A stretch of DNA of 64,000 bases from contig NZ_JBNMIU010000003.1 of NCBI RefSeq assembly GCF_050873445.1, positions 1 to 64,000 of the forward strand, in the 5' to 3' direction. The notes beneath the pieces were generated by a model. It made no database searches, was not told the DNA's origin, and saw only the letters and a program-made list of their open reading frames with translations. The position numbers and the translations under genes are program-made. The stretch comes from Acidaminococcus sp050873445 (GTDB taxonomy: Bacteria; Bacillota; Negativicutes; Acidaminococcales; Acidaminococcaceae). Numbering within the stretch: the stretch's first letter is position 1; the number at the start of each line of letters is the position of its first letter. Positions 18,870 through 27,055 of the stretch are shown one piece after another.

Positions 18870-18879
18870 GGGAGGTATC

Positions 18880-20217
18880 ATGGAAGAACAAGCCAAACAG
18901 GAGCCGCAGCAGGCGACCCTTACGGATTCCATCTACCAGTTCGACGGACAGATCAGCCTGAAGAAAGCCGTTCCCTTCGGCCTGCAGCATGTACTGGCCA
19001 TGTTTGTGGCCAACATCGCTCCCATCCTGATCGTCACCGGGGCAGTGAAGATGCCTACCGAACAGGCTGCCGCCCTGATCCAGGCGGCCATGATCATGGC
19101 CGGGATAGGGTCCTTGTTCCAGATGTTCCCGGTGGGGCATCTGGGCAGCCGGCTGCCCATCATTATGGGCATCAGCTTCACTTTCGTTTCTACGTTCTGC
19201 GTCATCGGGGCCAAATATGGCTACAGTGCCATTCTGGGGGCTGCCCTGGTGGGCGGCTGCCTGGAAGGATGCCTGGGGCTTGTTGCCCGCTGGTGGCGCC
19301 GGTTCATCCCGCCCATCGTTTCTGCCAGCGTGGTGACTTCCATCGGGTTCTCCCTGCTGGGCATCGGGGCCAATTCCTTCGGGGGCGGGGTCGGCAATCC
19401 CCATTTCGGAGAGGCTCCCTTCATGATCGTGGGTACCGTGACTCTGCTGTCCTGCCTGATTTTCAATATCAAGGCCAAAGGCTTTTACAAACAGCTGTCC
19501 GTACTGTTCGGGCTGGTTGTAGGGTACATCACTGCTTTCTTCTTCGGTATGGTGGACCTGAGCAAACTGGGTTCTGCCGGGCTGTTTTCTTTGCCCATGC
19601 CCATGCCCTACACCCTGGAATTCCATCCGGATGCCATTTTTTCCGTGTTCCTGATCTTCCTGGTGTCCGCTACCGAAACCCTGGGGGATACGTCGGCCCT
19701 GACGGTAATGGGCTTTGGCCGGAATGCTACCGATAAGGAAATCGAAGGGTCCATCTGCGTGGACGGGTTCATCAGTGCCCTGTCTTCCCTGTTTGGGTGT
19801 CTGCCCATTACCTCCTTCAGCCAGAATGTGGGGCTGATCGCCATGACCCATGTGGTGAACCGGAAGGCTGTAGCCAGCGGGGCGGCAATCATGATCCTTG
19901 CCGGCCTGTTCCCAGTGCTGGGGGTGATCCTGGCGTCCCTGCCGGATGCCGTGCTGGGGGGCTGTACCCTGATGATGTTCGGGTCCATCGTGGTCAGCGG
20001 CGTGCGCATGCTGGGCAATTGCGGCTACAGCCAGCGGAATATGACCATTGCGGCTCTGAGCCTGTCCATCGGCATCGGGTTTACCCAGAATCCGGCCATT
20101 TTCAAGATCTTCCCGGATCTAATGAAGAGCGTGTTCGCCGAGAACTGTGTAGCTGTGGTATTCGTGGTGGCTGTGCTGCTGAACTTCATTCTTCCTGATC
20201 ATTTAGAGATGAAATAA
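18880..20217 (+). CDS. pbuX: Xanthine/uracil permease (NCS2 family)
   Basis: A 445-residue membrane protein with about 14 predicted helices. It has the NCS2 signatures: an N-terminal FGLQHVLAMFVANIAP, the substrate helix SATETLGDTSA, and PITSFSQNVGLIAMTHVVNR. Family members are proton-linked xanthine, urate or uracil importers. Pairing with xpt points to xanthine, as in pbuX. The ATG at 18880 follows GGGAGG, 10 nt beyond the xpt stop. Confidence 0.92.
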   Translation: MEEQAKQEPQQATLTDSIYQFDGQISLKKAVPFGLQHVLAMFVANIAPILIVTGAVKMPTEQAAALIQAAMIMAGIGSLFQMFPVGHLGSRLPIIMGISFTFVSTFCVIGAKYGYSAILGAALVGGCLEGCLGLVARWWRRFIPPIVSASVVTSIGFSLLGIGANSFGGGVGNPHFGEAPFMIVGTVTLLSCLIFNIKAKGFYKQLSVLFGLVVGYITAFFFGMVDLSKLGSAGLFSLPMPMPYTLEFHPDAIFSVFLIFLVSATETLGDTSALTVMGFGRNATDKEIEGSICVDGFISALSSLFGCLPITSFSQNVGLIAMTHVVNRKAVASGAAIMILAGLFPVLGVILASLPDAVLGGCTLMMFGSIVVSGVRMLGNCGYSQRNMTIAALSLSIGIGFTQNPAIFKIFPDLMKSVFAENCVAVVFVVAVLLNFILPDHLEMK

Positions 20218-20218
20218 A

Positions 20219-20255
20219 AACCGGGTGTGAAAAAATACATTTTCACACCTGGCTT
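20219..20255. terminator. Convergent hairpin terminator (GTGTGAA family)
   Basis: CCGGGTGTGAAAA pairs with TTTTCACACCTGG and is flanked by A- and T-runs. It separates pbuX from the convergent thiH. Confidence 0.75.
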
Positions 20256-20257
20256 TT

Positions 20258-21514
20258 TCATACATACAAATAATCATTCAGCACCGGCTGCAGGCCTTCA
20301 CTGGCCATGTCGCCGGTCATTTTTTTCAGGCTGCGGCTGTCCTGGATCTCGAACTGTTCATCGCCTGCGCCTTCTTCCGTCTTGCCGGTGTACTTGCTTT
20401 CGTGATCCCCGATACCAGTGGATACCCCGGCGGAGATCTTGGTGGCACAGATTTTCACGATGCCGTTGCGGAAGGCGGCACTTTCCCGGCTGGATACGGT
20501 GATCCCCGCATAGGGCAGGAACAGCCGGTAGGCACACAGAATCTGGCACAGCTGCCGTTCACCCACGTCCTGGGGATTGATGGATTCATTGTTGATGATG
20601 GGACGTAGCCGCGGGCAGGACAGGCTCATTTCCGCCCAGGGGTACTTCCGCTGCAGGTAGTATACGTGGAGGGCTGTGGCCAGGGCATCCTTCCGGAAGT
20701 CGGACAGTCCCAGGAGCGCCGAGAATCCCACGCCACGCATGCCGCCCCGCAGAGCCCGTTCCTGGCTGTCGAACCGGTAGGGCCATACCCGTTTGTGGCC
20801 CAGAAGGTGAAGCGTCTCGTACTTCTTCAGGTCGTAGGTCTCCTGGAATACGGTCACGTAGTCTGCGCCGCATTCGTGACAGTACCTGTATTCATCGGTG
20901 TTCATGGGATATACTTCCAGTCCCACGTTCCGGAAGTATTTGCTGGCCAGTTTACAGGCCTGCCCGATGTACTCCACGCTGCTTTTGGCCTTGCTTTCGC
21001 CGGTCAGCAGCAGGATCTCTTCCATACCGCTGTCGGCGATGACCTTCATTTCGTGCTCCATCTGTCTGCCGGTGAGCTGCAGCCGATGGATGTTGTTGTA
21101 GCAGTTGAAGCCGCAGTAGATACAGTAGTTTTCGCAGTAGTTGGCCAAATAGAGCGGGGTGAACAGATACACCGTGTTGCCGAAATGACGGCTGGTGATG
21201 TTGTGGGCCTTTTCTGCCATCCGTTCCAGGAAGGGGGCTGCAGCCGGGGACAGCAGGGCCTTCAGGTCCTCGATATCCGCCTGGTCGTGCTCCAGGGCCC
21301 GCTGTACATCCAGGGCCGTGTAGGCACCGGGGTCATAGGCTTTCATCTGGGAGATGACTTTTTCCCGCACGTCAGAATGGAGTACTTCCATACCGGGCAT
21401 ATATTCCATGGGATCCTTCCGGCAGGAGGGATCCTGTTCCAACTGGTGTTTCCGTTTCAGGGCTTCTGGAGTGAGCTGGGAACCGTCCACCAGGAAATGG
21501 TTTTCTTCTTCCAT
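20258..21514 (-). CDS. thiH: 2-iminoacetate synthase ThiH
   Basis: A 418-residue radical-SAM enzyme that cleaves tyrosine to dehydroglycine (2-iminoacetate) and p-cresol, supplying the glycine unit for the thiazole ring. The iron-sulfur Cys triad is in YCIYCGFNC, and family segments TRRHFGN-like TSRHFGNTVYLFTPL and VGLEVYPMN are visible. It is the last gene of thiS-thiF-thiG-thiH, 3 nt after thiG, under the TPP riboswitch. ThiH rather than ThiO fits an anaerobe. Confidence 0.95.
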   Translation of the reverse strand: MEEENHFLVDGSQLTPEALKRKHQLEQDPSCRKDPMEYMPGMEVLHSDVREKVISQMKAYDPGAYTALDVQRALEHDQADIEDLKALLSPAAAPFLERMAEKAHNITSRHFGNTVYLFTPLYLANYCENYCIYCGFNCYNNIHRLQLTGRQMEHEMKVIADSGMEEILLLTGESKAKSSVEYIGQACKLASKYFRNVGLEVYPMNTDEYRYCHECGADYVTVFQETYDLKKYETLHLLGHKRVWPYRFDSQERALRGGMRGVGFSALLGLSDFRKDALATALHVYYLQRKYPWAEMSLSCPRLRPIINNESINPQDVGERQLCQILCAYRLFLPYAGITVSSRESAAFRNGIVKICATKISAGVSTGIGDHESKYTGKTEEGAGDEQFEIQDSRSLKKMTGDMASEGLQPVLNDYLYV

Positions 21515-21517
21515 GGT

Positions 21518-22303
21518 TCAGCCCTCCTTCCGCAGGAATCCGGTAAGAGGATCGGAAGCGGAACCGCCCCTGTTCAGTACCCGTCCCAGACCGGAACGGC
21601 AGGCCAGCCGGCCGGCTTCGATGGCTTCCCGGAAGGCCCGGGCCATAAGGGGCAGATTTCCGGCCGTGGCCAGGGCAGTGTTGGCCATGATGGCCGCCGC
21701 CCCCATCTCCATGGCCGCACAGGCCTGGGAGGGTTTGCCGATGCCGGCATCTACGATGACCGGTACGTCCAGTTCCCGGATCAGGATCTGGATGAATTCA
21801 CCGGCCACCAGACCCTTGTTGGATCCGATGGGGGCGGCCAGGGGCATGACGGCGGCGGCACCGGCGTCTGCCAGCTGGCGGGCGGCGGTCAGGTCCGGGA
21901 ACATATAGGGCAGCACGGTGAACCCTTCTTTGGCCAGGATTTCCGTGGCCTTGATGGTTTCCTGGTTGTCAGGGAACAGATATCGGCTGTCCTTCATGAT
22001 TTCGATCTTCACGAAATCTCCACAGCCCAGTTCTCGGGCCAGATGGGCGATACGGACGGCCTCGTCGGCAGTACGGGCTCCGGAGGTGTTGGGCACCAGG
22101 GTCACGTTTTTGGGGATATAATTCAGGATGTTGTCCTGTTTTTCCGTGTTGGTCCGCCGGACGGCTACCGTAATCAGTTCAGCCCCGGCTTCTTCTACGG
22201 CGGCTTTGATCAGGGGCAGGGAGTATTTCCCGGAGCCCAGGATGAACCGGGAGTGGAAGGCCTTTCCACCCAGTACCAATGGATCTTCATTTTTATCAGT
22301 CAT
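21518..22303 (-). CDS. thiG: Thiazole synthase
   Basis: A 261-residue (beta/alpha)8-barrel enzyme that joins deoxyxylulose phosphate, iminoacetate and sulfur from ThiS thiocarboxylate into the thiazole phosphate. LGSGKY, TVAVRR, NTSGARTADEAVR, KIEIMKD, LPYMFPD, PLAAPIGSNKGL and VDAGIGKPS are typical. Its ATG lies within the end of thiF (8-nt overlap), suggesting coupled translation. Confidence 0.96.
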   Translation of the reverse strand: MTDKNEDPLVLGGKAFHSRFILGSGKYSLPLIKAAVEEAGAELITVAVRRTNTEKQDNILNYIPKNVTLVPNTSGARTADEAVRIAHLARELGCGDFVKIEIMKDSRYLFPDNQETIKATEILAKEGFTVLPYMFPDLTAARQLADAGAAAVMPLAAPIGSNKGLVAGEFIQILIRELDVPVIVDAGIGKPSQACAAMEMGAAAIMANTALATAGNLPLMARAFREAIEAGRLACRSGLGRVLNRGGSASDPLTGFLRKEG

Positions 22304-22955
22304 GATGTTCTTCTCCTGTGATTTCCTGTTTGTTTTTTCCTGCCAAAAGCTGCAGGACGACCAGGGCTTCCTGGGCGGCGCAGATGCCTACCCGTGCCCC
22401 ATACAACCCGTCCCCGGCTTCGATACCCGTCTTTCCATCCCCACAGAGATAGAAAAAAGACGAAATAGAACGTATCTCCATTGAATTGCCGGAAGCAAGT
22501 CCGGCCATACCGGAAGCAGCTACCAGGGGAACTGAGGGGCTGGTTTCCCTGGCACCGTTTACCAGCAGGGCCTTGGCCGCCGGTGCATCAAAAGCTTCCA
22601 CGATGACATCCACCCCTTTCAGCAGGGTGGGCAGATTGTTTTCCGTTACTTTTTCCTTATGGAGCTCCAGCTCCGTGTAGGGGGAGATCTGCCGGAGGTT
22701 CTGAGCCAGAGCATCTGCCTTGTACTTTCCCAGCTGGTCCTGGAAGTAGAACTGTCGATTCAGGTTGGTGGGCTCCAGTTTGTCGAAATCCACCAGCCGC
22801 AGATACCCTACGCCGGCCCGGGTCAGCAGTTCGGCCACCCGGCTGCCCAGGCCGCCCAGTCCGCAGATGACCACCCGGCCCCGGGCGAACTGCTGCTGAC
22901 GGGTCCTGCCGTGGCGGCTCACCAGGGCTTCGTTCCATTCTTTCTGGGAGAGCAT
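22296..22955 (-). CDS. thiF: Sulfur carrier protein ThiS adenylyltransferase
   Basis: A 219-residue E1-like enzyme that adenylates the ThiS C-terminus before sulfur transfer. The nucleotide-binding segment is VVICGLGGLGSRVAELLTRAGV, followed by LRLVDFDKLEPTNLNRQ. The length matches the short ThiF form of Firmicutes without the C-terminal zinc region. The start at 22955 is chosen because GGAGG lies in the end of thiS and the thiS stop is 1 nt away; a longer in-frame version would overlap thiS. Confidence 0.92.
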   Translation of the reverse strand: MLSQKEWNEALVSRHGRTRQQQFARGRVVICGLGGLGSRVAELLTRAGVGYLRLVDFDKLEPTNLNRQFYFQDQLGKYKADALAQNLRQISPYTELELHKEKVTENNLPTLLKGVDVIVEAFDAPAAKALLVNGARETSPSVPLVAASGMAGLASGNSMEIRSISSFFYLCGDGKTGIEAGDGLYGARVGICAAQEALVVLQLLAGKNKQEITGEEHHD

Positions 22956-22956
22956 G

Positions 22957-23148
22957 TCAGCCACCTCCCACGAAGGAGACGATTTCCAGCCGGTCCGCAT
23001 CCGTGAGCACGGTGGTCTCATACTGGCTCCTGGGCAGGATGGCTTCGTTCCGTTCCACGGCTACATTGCCCAGGGGTACTTCGCGTTCCCGGAGCAGCTG
23101 GGCTACGGTGCGGCCGGCTGCCGGTTCTTCTTTTCCATTGACGATCAT
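22957..23148 (-). CDS. thiS: Sulfur carrier protein ThiS
   Basis: A 63-residue ubiquitin-like carrier ending in VSFVGGG; the terminal Gly-Gly is adenylated by ThiF and converted to a thiocarboxylate. It begins MIVNGKEEPA with a good AGGTGCC-type site upstream. An in-frame upstream extension would run through the riboswitch and is not translated. Confidence 0.93.
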   Translation of the reverse strand: MIVNGKEEPAAGRTVAQLLREREVPLGNVAVERNEAILPRSQYETTVLTDADRLEIVSFVGGG

Positions 23149-23177
23149 AGCGGCACCTCTTTCGGTTTTGGGATACA

Positions 23178-23335
23178 AAAAAGAGAAGCCACCTGAAACG
23201 GGTAACTTCTCTCGAGTTTCCAAATGTGCCTGCATCCCTACGTTGGCATTATCCAAATCAGGTTTACGGGTCGAAGGGCCTACCTTCCTCTCAGCCTGTG
23301 CGGCAACTGCCTGCAAGCTCCCCTGCCGTGCAGCC
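23178..23335 (-). promoter_or_regulatory. TPP riboswitch with intrinsic terminator
   Basis: On the leftward strand the aptamer carries CAGGCTGAGAGGAAG and the conserved ACCTGATTTGGATAATGCC followed by AACGTAGGGA. It is followed at 23178-23216 by a hairpin (GAGAAGTTACC with GGTGGCTTCTC) and a T run, 30 nt before thiS. This layout fits TPP-triggered transcription termination of thiSFGH. Confidence 0.95.
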
Positions 23336-23616
23336 GAATGATCAACTGCGGGCTTCTCTATTCTGTTCGTTTTCCATTATAGGCATGTCCTTTTGTTTTT
23401 GCAACAGGGATTTTTGGCTGGCTGATTTCTCCACGAGAGAGTGAAAATTTTACAAAAAACAATAAAACAACCATAATGCAACCATCGTTTTATTCTAAAA
23501 CAACCGTATACAACCAGGAAAATCACCGGAAAAGGCAAGGGTTTTTCTGGAACTGGGTCCTTCATATGATATAATATTTTCTATAGAACTCTTAAGACAA
23601 GGAGACGCAAAGATCC
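23336..23616. other. Divergent intergenic region, thi leader and ansA
   Basis: AT-rich gap with no gene. A TATAAT at 23570-23575 suits a promoter for the asparaginase gene. Three degenerate ACAACCAT/ACAACCGT words lie at about 23467-23515. The thiS promoter should be near the riboswitch, but no clear -35/-10 pair was assigned. Confidence 0.5.
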
Positions 23617-24570
23617 ATGAAAAAAATACTTTTTCTGACCACGGGCGGGACCATTGCCTGCACGGTGAGCGATGACGGACTGGAACCCACTCTGAAGGGG
23701 GCCGATATCCTGAAGGCCGTACCGGAGCTCCATACCCTGGGGGACATTACCGTCAAGGACCTGGCCCTTCTGGACAGCAGCAACCTGGAACCGGCCAACT
23801 GGAGCGCCTGGGCCCGTTTGATCGGGGATAATTACAGCGACTATGATGCCTTTGTCCTGACCCATGGGACGGATACCATGGCCTATACCTCCAGTGCGCT
23901 GAGCTATATGCTGATCAATCTGGGGAAACCGGTGGTACTTACCGGGGCGCAGGTGCCTCTCAGCATGACCAACAGCGATGCCCGGAGCAACCTGGAACTG
24001 GCTTTTTCCGTAGCAGCCAGCGGTCTGCCCGGCGTGTTCGTGGCTTTCGGCAATAAAGTGATCAAGGGGGACTGTGCCAGGAAAATCTTTACCCGCAACC
24101 CCAATGCTTTTGAAAGCGTCAACGAATCGCCGGTGCTGTATTTCGGCAAGGGCGGCGTAAAGAAGAATCTGCCCAGCCGGGAAAATGTGGGCGGCTTCCG
24201 GGTGGAAGAGAAGCTGGAACCCATGGTCATGGTCATCACCATGACTCCGGGGCTGAAGCCGGATATCATCGATTATGCTGTCCAGCGCGGTTATAAGGGC
24301 CTGGTGCTGGAATGCTACGGTGCCGGCGGCGTGAATACGGACCGGCTGAACATCCTGCCGGCCATCCGGCGGGCCATCAAGGCGGGAGTCCGGGTGGTCT
24401 GCGTCAGCCAGTGCCTGTTTGACGGAGTGGATCTGTCCCTGTATCCCATGGGGATCCTGGCCGCCCAGGCTGGGGTGGAATCCGGCGGCCCCATGACCCT
24501 GGAGGCAGCTGTGACGAAACTCATGTGGACCCTGGCCAACGAGCCTCAGCCGGAGAAAGAGTCCAAGTAA
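23617..24570 (+). CDS. ansA: L-asparaginase (cytoplasmic-type)
   Basis: Hydrolyses L-asparagine to aspartate and ammonia. The 317-residue protein begins KKILFLTTGGTIACT, with the nucleophilic Thr12 in TTGGTI, and has the second catalytic segment LTHGTDTMAYTSSAL. No signal peptide is seen, so it should be cytosolic. In an amino-acid fermenter this could feed aspartate metabolism. The next gene starts 16 nt downstream, suggesting an operon with two GTPases. Confidence 0.93.
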   Translation: MKKILFLTTGGTIACTVSDDGLEPTLKGADILKAVPELHTLGDITVKDLALLDSSNLEPANWSAWARLIGDNYSDYDAFVLTHGTDTMAYTSSALSYMLINLGKPVVLTGAQVPLSMTNSDARSNLELAFSVAASGLPGVFVAFGNKVIKGDCARKIFTRNPNAFESVNESPVLYFGKGGVKKNLPSRENVGGFRVEEKLEPMVMVITMTPGLKPDIIDYAVQRGYKGLVLECYGAGGVNTDRLNILPAIRRAIKAGVRVVCVSQCLFDGVDLSLYPMGILAAQAGVESGGPMTLEAAVTKLMWTLANEPQPEKESK

Positions 24571-24586
24571 AGGAGTGAATGACCCC

Positions 24587-25645
24587 ATGGGCACGGACTA
24601 TAAACAACTGGTGAATCAGTTTTTTAATGCCTGGCAGCGGGAAAAGAACCAGAAGATCAAGATCTGCCTGTTTGGCCAGCCGGGAGCGGGGAAAAGCTCT
24701 CTGATCAACGAACTGGCAGGGCAGCGGGTGGCTCATGTGAGCCAGGCCACGGATACCACCCGGCAGGCCCAGATCGTGGAATGTCCGGATGTGATCTATG
24801 TGGATTTGCCCGGGTATGATACCAGTCAGTTTCCGGAAAATGCCTTTTTCAGCACTTTCAATCCCCTGCAGTATGACCTGTTCCTGTGCGTGTTCGCCGG
24901 TAAGCTGCATCAGGCGGATGTGGACTTCTTCGGGAAGATTGCCCGCACCGGCCGGGTATGTCTGTTTGTACGGAATAAGGTTGACGGGATGTACGATCCT
25001 TCCTGCAGCCGGGAGGAGCTGGAACGGAAAATCGTTGCCGATGTCCACAGCCTGGTGGGTCCCCGGGAAAAGGTGGTGTTCACCAGCTGCCGCCGGAATC
25101 AGCCGGCGACGAAACGGGGTATCCCGGAACTGGAACAGGCCATGGGGGTCCTGCTGCCGGACGCCCAGCGCAGTCGGTTCTTCCGGCACGCCAAGGCCTA
25201 TACGGAAGAGGCCTTGCAGCTGAAACGGCAGGCGGCGGAAAAATCCCTGAAACGGTTCCTGGTGCTGGCGGCGGCCAATGGGCTGAATCCGGTGATTGGC
25301 ATGGATGCGGCTATCGACAACCAGATCCTGAAAAGCCTGTACAGGGCGATCCGGGAAGCCTTTGGTGTCAGCGAAAAAGAAGTGCTGCCTGCCGGGCCGG
25401 CTTCCCAGGTGGTGAAGAAACTGGCGGAAGGAGTCACTGGAGAACGGGTGACCAAGGGACTGACCTATCTGCTGAGACAGCGGGCTACCGGCAGGGCAGC
25501 CAGACTGATCCCTGTGGTTGGCGGTGCGGTCGTCATGGGCTTTAACGCCGGCAGCCTGTACTTTTTGGGAGAGAAATACATCGACCAGTGTTATGATTAT
25601 GCCCTGGAGCGGCTCCAGGCAGAGATCCAGATGGGGGAAGCATGA
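24587..25645 (+). CDS. Era-like/IRG-like GTPase, copy 1
   Basis: A 352-residue GTP-binding protein. G1 is GQPGAGKSSLIN, G3 is DLPGYD and G4 is RNKVD. The C-terminal ~130 residues are helical and partly hydrophobic (FLVLAAANGLNPVIGMDAAI, LIPVVGGAVVMGFNAGSLYF), resembling DUF697-type or immunity-related GTPases that touch membranes. The ATG at 24587 is chosen because the earlier GTG sits on AAAGGAG itself. It overlaps copy 2 by 4 nt (ATGA). Function is unknown. Confidence 0.8.
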   Translation: MGTDYKQLVNQFFNAWQREKNQKIKICLFGQPGAGKSSLINELAGQRVAHVSQATDTTRQAQIVECPDVIYVDLPGYDTSQFPENAFFSTFNPLQYDLFLCVFAGKLHQADVDFFGKIARTGRVCLFVRNKVDGMYDPSCSREELERKIVADVHSLVGPREKVVFTSCRRNQPATKRGIPELEQAMGVLLPDAQRSRFFRHAKAYTEEALQLKRQAAEKSLKRFLVLAAANGLNPVIGMDAAIDNQILKSLYRAIREAFGVSEKEVLPAGPASQVVKKLAEGVTGERVTKGLTYLLRQRATGRAARLIPVVGGAVVMGFNAGSLYFLGEKYIDQCYDYALERLQAEIQMGEA

Positions 25646-26685
25646 CCAGAGACGGAAAAGCCATTCAAGAACAATTGAACAAACTGGATGAGGAGAACGT
25701 GACCATCGTGCTGTTCGGCCAGCCCGGATCCGGAAAATCCAGCCTGATCAATGCCATCTGCGGCCGGGATGCGGCACCGGTGGGGGTGGAGACGGATACC
25801 ACCCGGGAACCGCTCCTGGTGGAGCATGGGGATGCTACTTTTATAGATTTGCCGGGTTATGGGACAAAATCCTTTCCGTGGAATGAGTTTATAAAAAAAT
25901 TCCATATTTTCCAATATGACATGTTCCTGTGCGTATTCTCTGACAAGCTCCATGAAGGGGATACAGAACTGTTTAAACTTTTGACGGCAAAAGGCAAACC
26001 CTGTATCTTCGTCCGGAACAAGACGGATCTGATCTATGAAGAAGACAGGAGCCTGGCGGAGAGCGAGGACACCATCCGGCAGGATGTGGCGAAACAGCTG
26101 GGCCGGGAGGATTTTGAGCTGGTGTTCGTGTGTTCCCGGAAGGATTGTCCCTCCGGGCTGGATGCCCTGAATGATGCCATTATTCGGAAGATGCCGGAAG
26201 CCCGCCGGGAAAAATACATCCTGACGGCAGAAGCACGGACAAAGGAGCAGCTGGACGCCAAACGGCAGGCGGCCCGGAGCTATGTGCGCCGCAGCTGCAC
26301 TTACGCAGCCTACAACGGGGTGAATCCCCTTATCGGGGTGGATGCGGCAGTGGACCTTCTGATCCTGTACCAGATGTACGGGTGTATCCGGGAGTCTTTT
26401 GGCATTACGCCGGAAGTCATCCACAGCAGCCGGAAGGTGTCCCTGAAGGATAAGGCTCTGGTGCTGGGGGGGATGAGCAAAGAAGGAATCAAGGTGATTA
26501 TCAAGACCCTGGGCCGGCGGTTCGCTGCCAGAAGCTTTTTAAAGGCAGTGCCGGTGGTGGGCCAGGCCGCTTCTGCCTTGCTGGGGTATCAGCTGGTACG
26601 TCAGTCCGGACTGCAGTACATCGATGCCTGCTATGACCTGGCCCGGGAGCGGCTGCTGGAAGAGCTGGATGCCAAGCGGAAGTAA
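25642..26685 (+). CDS. Era-like/IRG-like GTPase, copy 2
   Basis: A 347-residue paralogue of the preceding gene. G1 is GQPGSGKSSLIN, G3 is DLPGYGTKSFPW and G4 is RNKTDL. The C-terminus again has YNGVNPLIGVDAAVDLLIL, then FLKAVPVVGQAASALLGYQL. Both share QYDMFLCVF/QYDLFLCVF. The ATGA overlap implies strict co-expression, as in a heteromeric pair. Confidence 0.8.
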   Translation: MTRDGKAIQEQLNKLDEENVTIVLFGQPGSGKSSLINAICGRDAAPVGVETDTTREPLLVEHGDATFIDLPGYGTKSFPWNEFIKKFHIFQYDMFLCVFSDKLHEGDTELFKLLTAKGKPCIFVRNKTDLIYEEDRSLAESEDTIRQDVAKQLGREDFELVFVCSRKDCPSGLDALNDAIIRKMPEARREKYILTAEARTKEQLDAKRQAARSYVRRSCTYAAYNGVNPLIGVDAAVDLLILYQMYGCIRESFGITPEVIHSSRKVSLKDKALVLGGMSKEGIKVIIKTLGRRFAARSFLKAVPVVGQAASALLGYQLVRQSGLQYIDACYDLARERLLEELDAKRK

Positions 26686-26736
26686 TCATACAACCTGTGT
26701 CCAGCAAAGGTTGTACAACAGTTGCTTTATAGCAGT

Positions 26737-26778
26737 GGGCTTACCGGGCGGGATCCCTTCGGGACCCTTGGTAAGCCC
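26737..26778. repeat. REP-like hairpin element
   Basis: GGGCTTACC pairs with GGTAAGCCC, with an inner GGGATCCC/GGGACCC arm, followed by CCTACGGGG. No T run follows, so it is not an obvious terminator. Related GC-rich elements are at 26978 and 28503. Confidence 0.6.
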
Positions 26779-26830
26779 CTACGGGGCAATATGGATTCAT
26801 ATCGAGAATGACAATTTGAGCCATGGCAAT

Positions 26831-26970
26831 CATCTGAATGTACGTCGGTATGGTTTGGACATATGCTGATGGTTTGAACATGCGGTGATATGGATTTGGA
26901 TATACGCTGCTATGATTTGGACATATGCCAATGGTTCAAATGTATACCGATCATTTGAACGTACGATGTA
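26831..26970. repeat. Degenerate ~20-bp tandem array, iteron-like
   Basis: Words of the form TTTGRAYRTAYG start at 26854, 26873, 26895, 26916 and 26954, with inverted or weaker forms at 26834 and 26935. Spacing is 19-22 bp, close to two helical turns. The array lies ~85 bp upstream of the AbgB-like gene. It could be an operator array, an iteron cluster or relic DNA. The 370-nt gap from 26686 to 27055 otherwise holds only the hairpins listed. Confidence 0.65.
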
Positions 26971-26977
26971 ATATGCC

Positions 26978-27035
26978 GTAGGGGCGCACCAAGATTTTTG
27001 CCGAAGGCAAAATATCGCCCGGTGCGCCCGCCTAC
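26978..27035. repeat. REP-like hairpin element
   Basis: GTAGGGGCGCACC pairs with GGTGCGCCCGCCTAC, with an inner TTTTTGCC/GGCAAAA arm. It ends 20 nt before the AbgB-like gene and so may lie in its leader. Confidence 0.65.
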
Positions 27036-27055
27036 TGATCAAGGAGGGGACTTGC

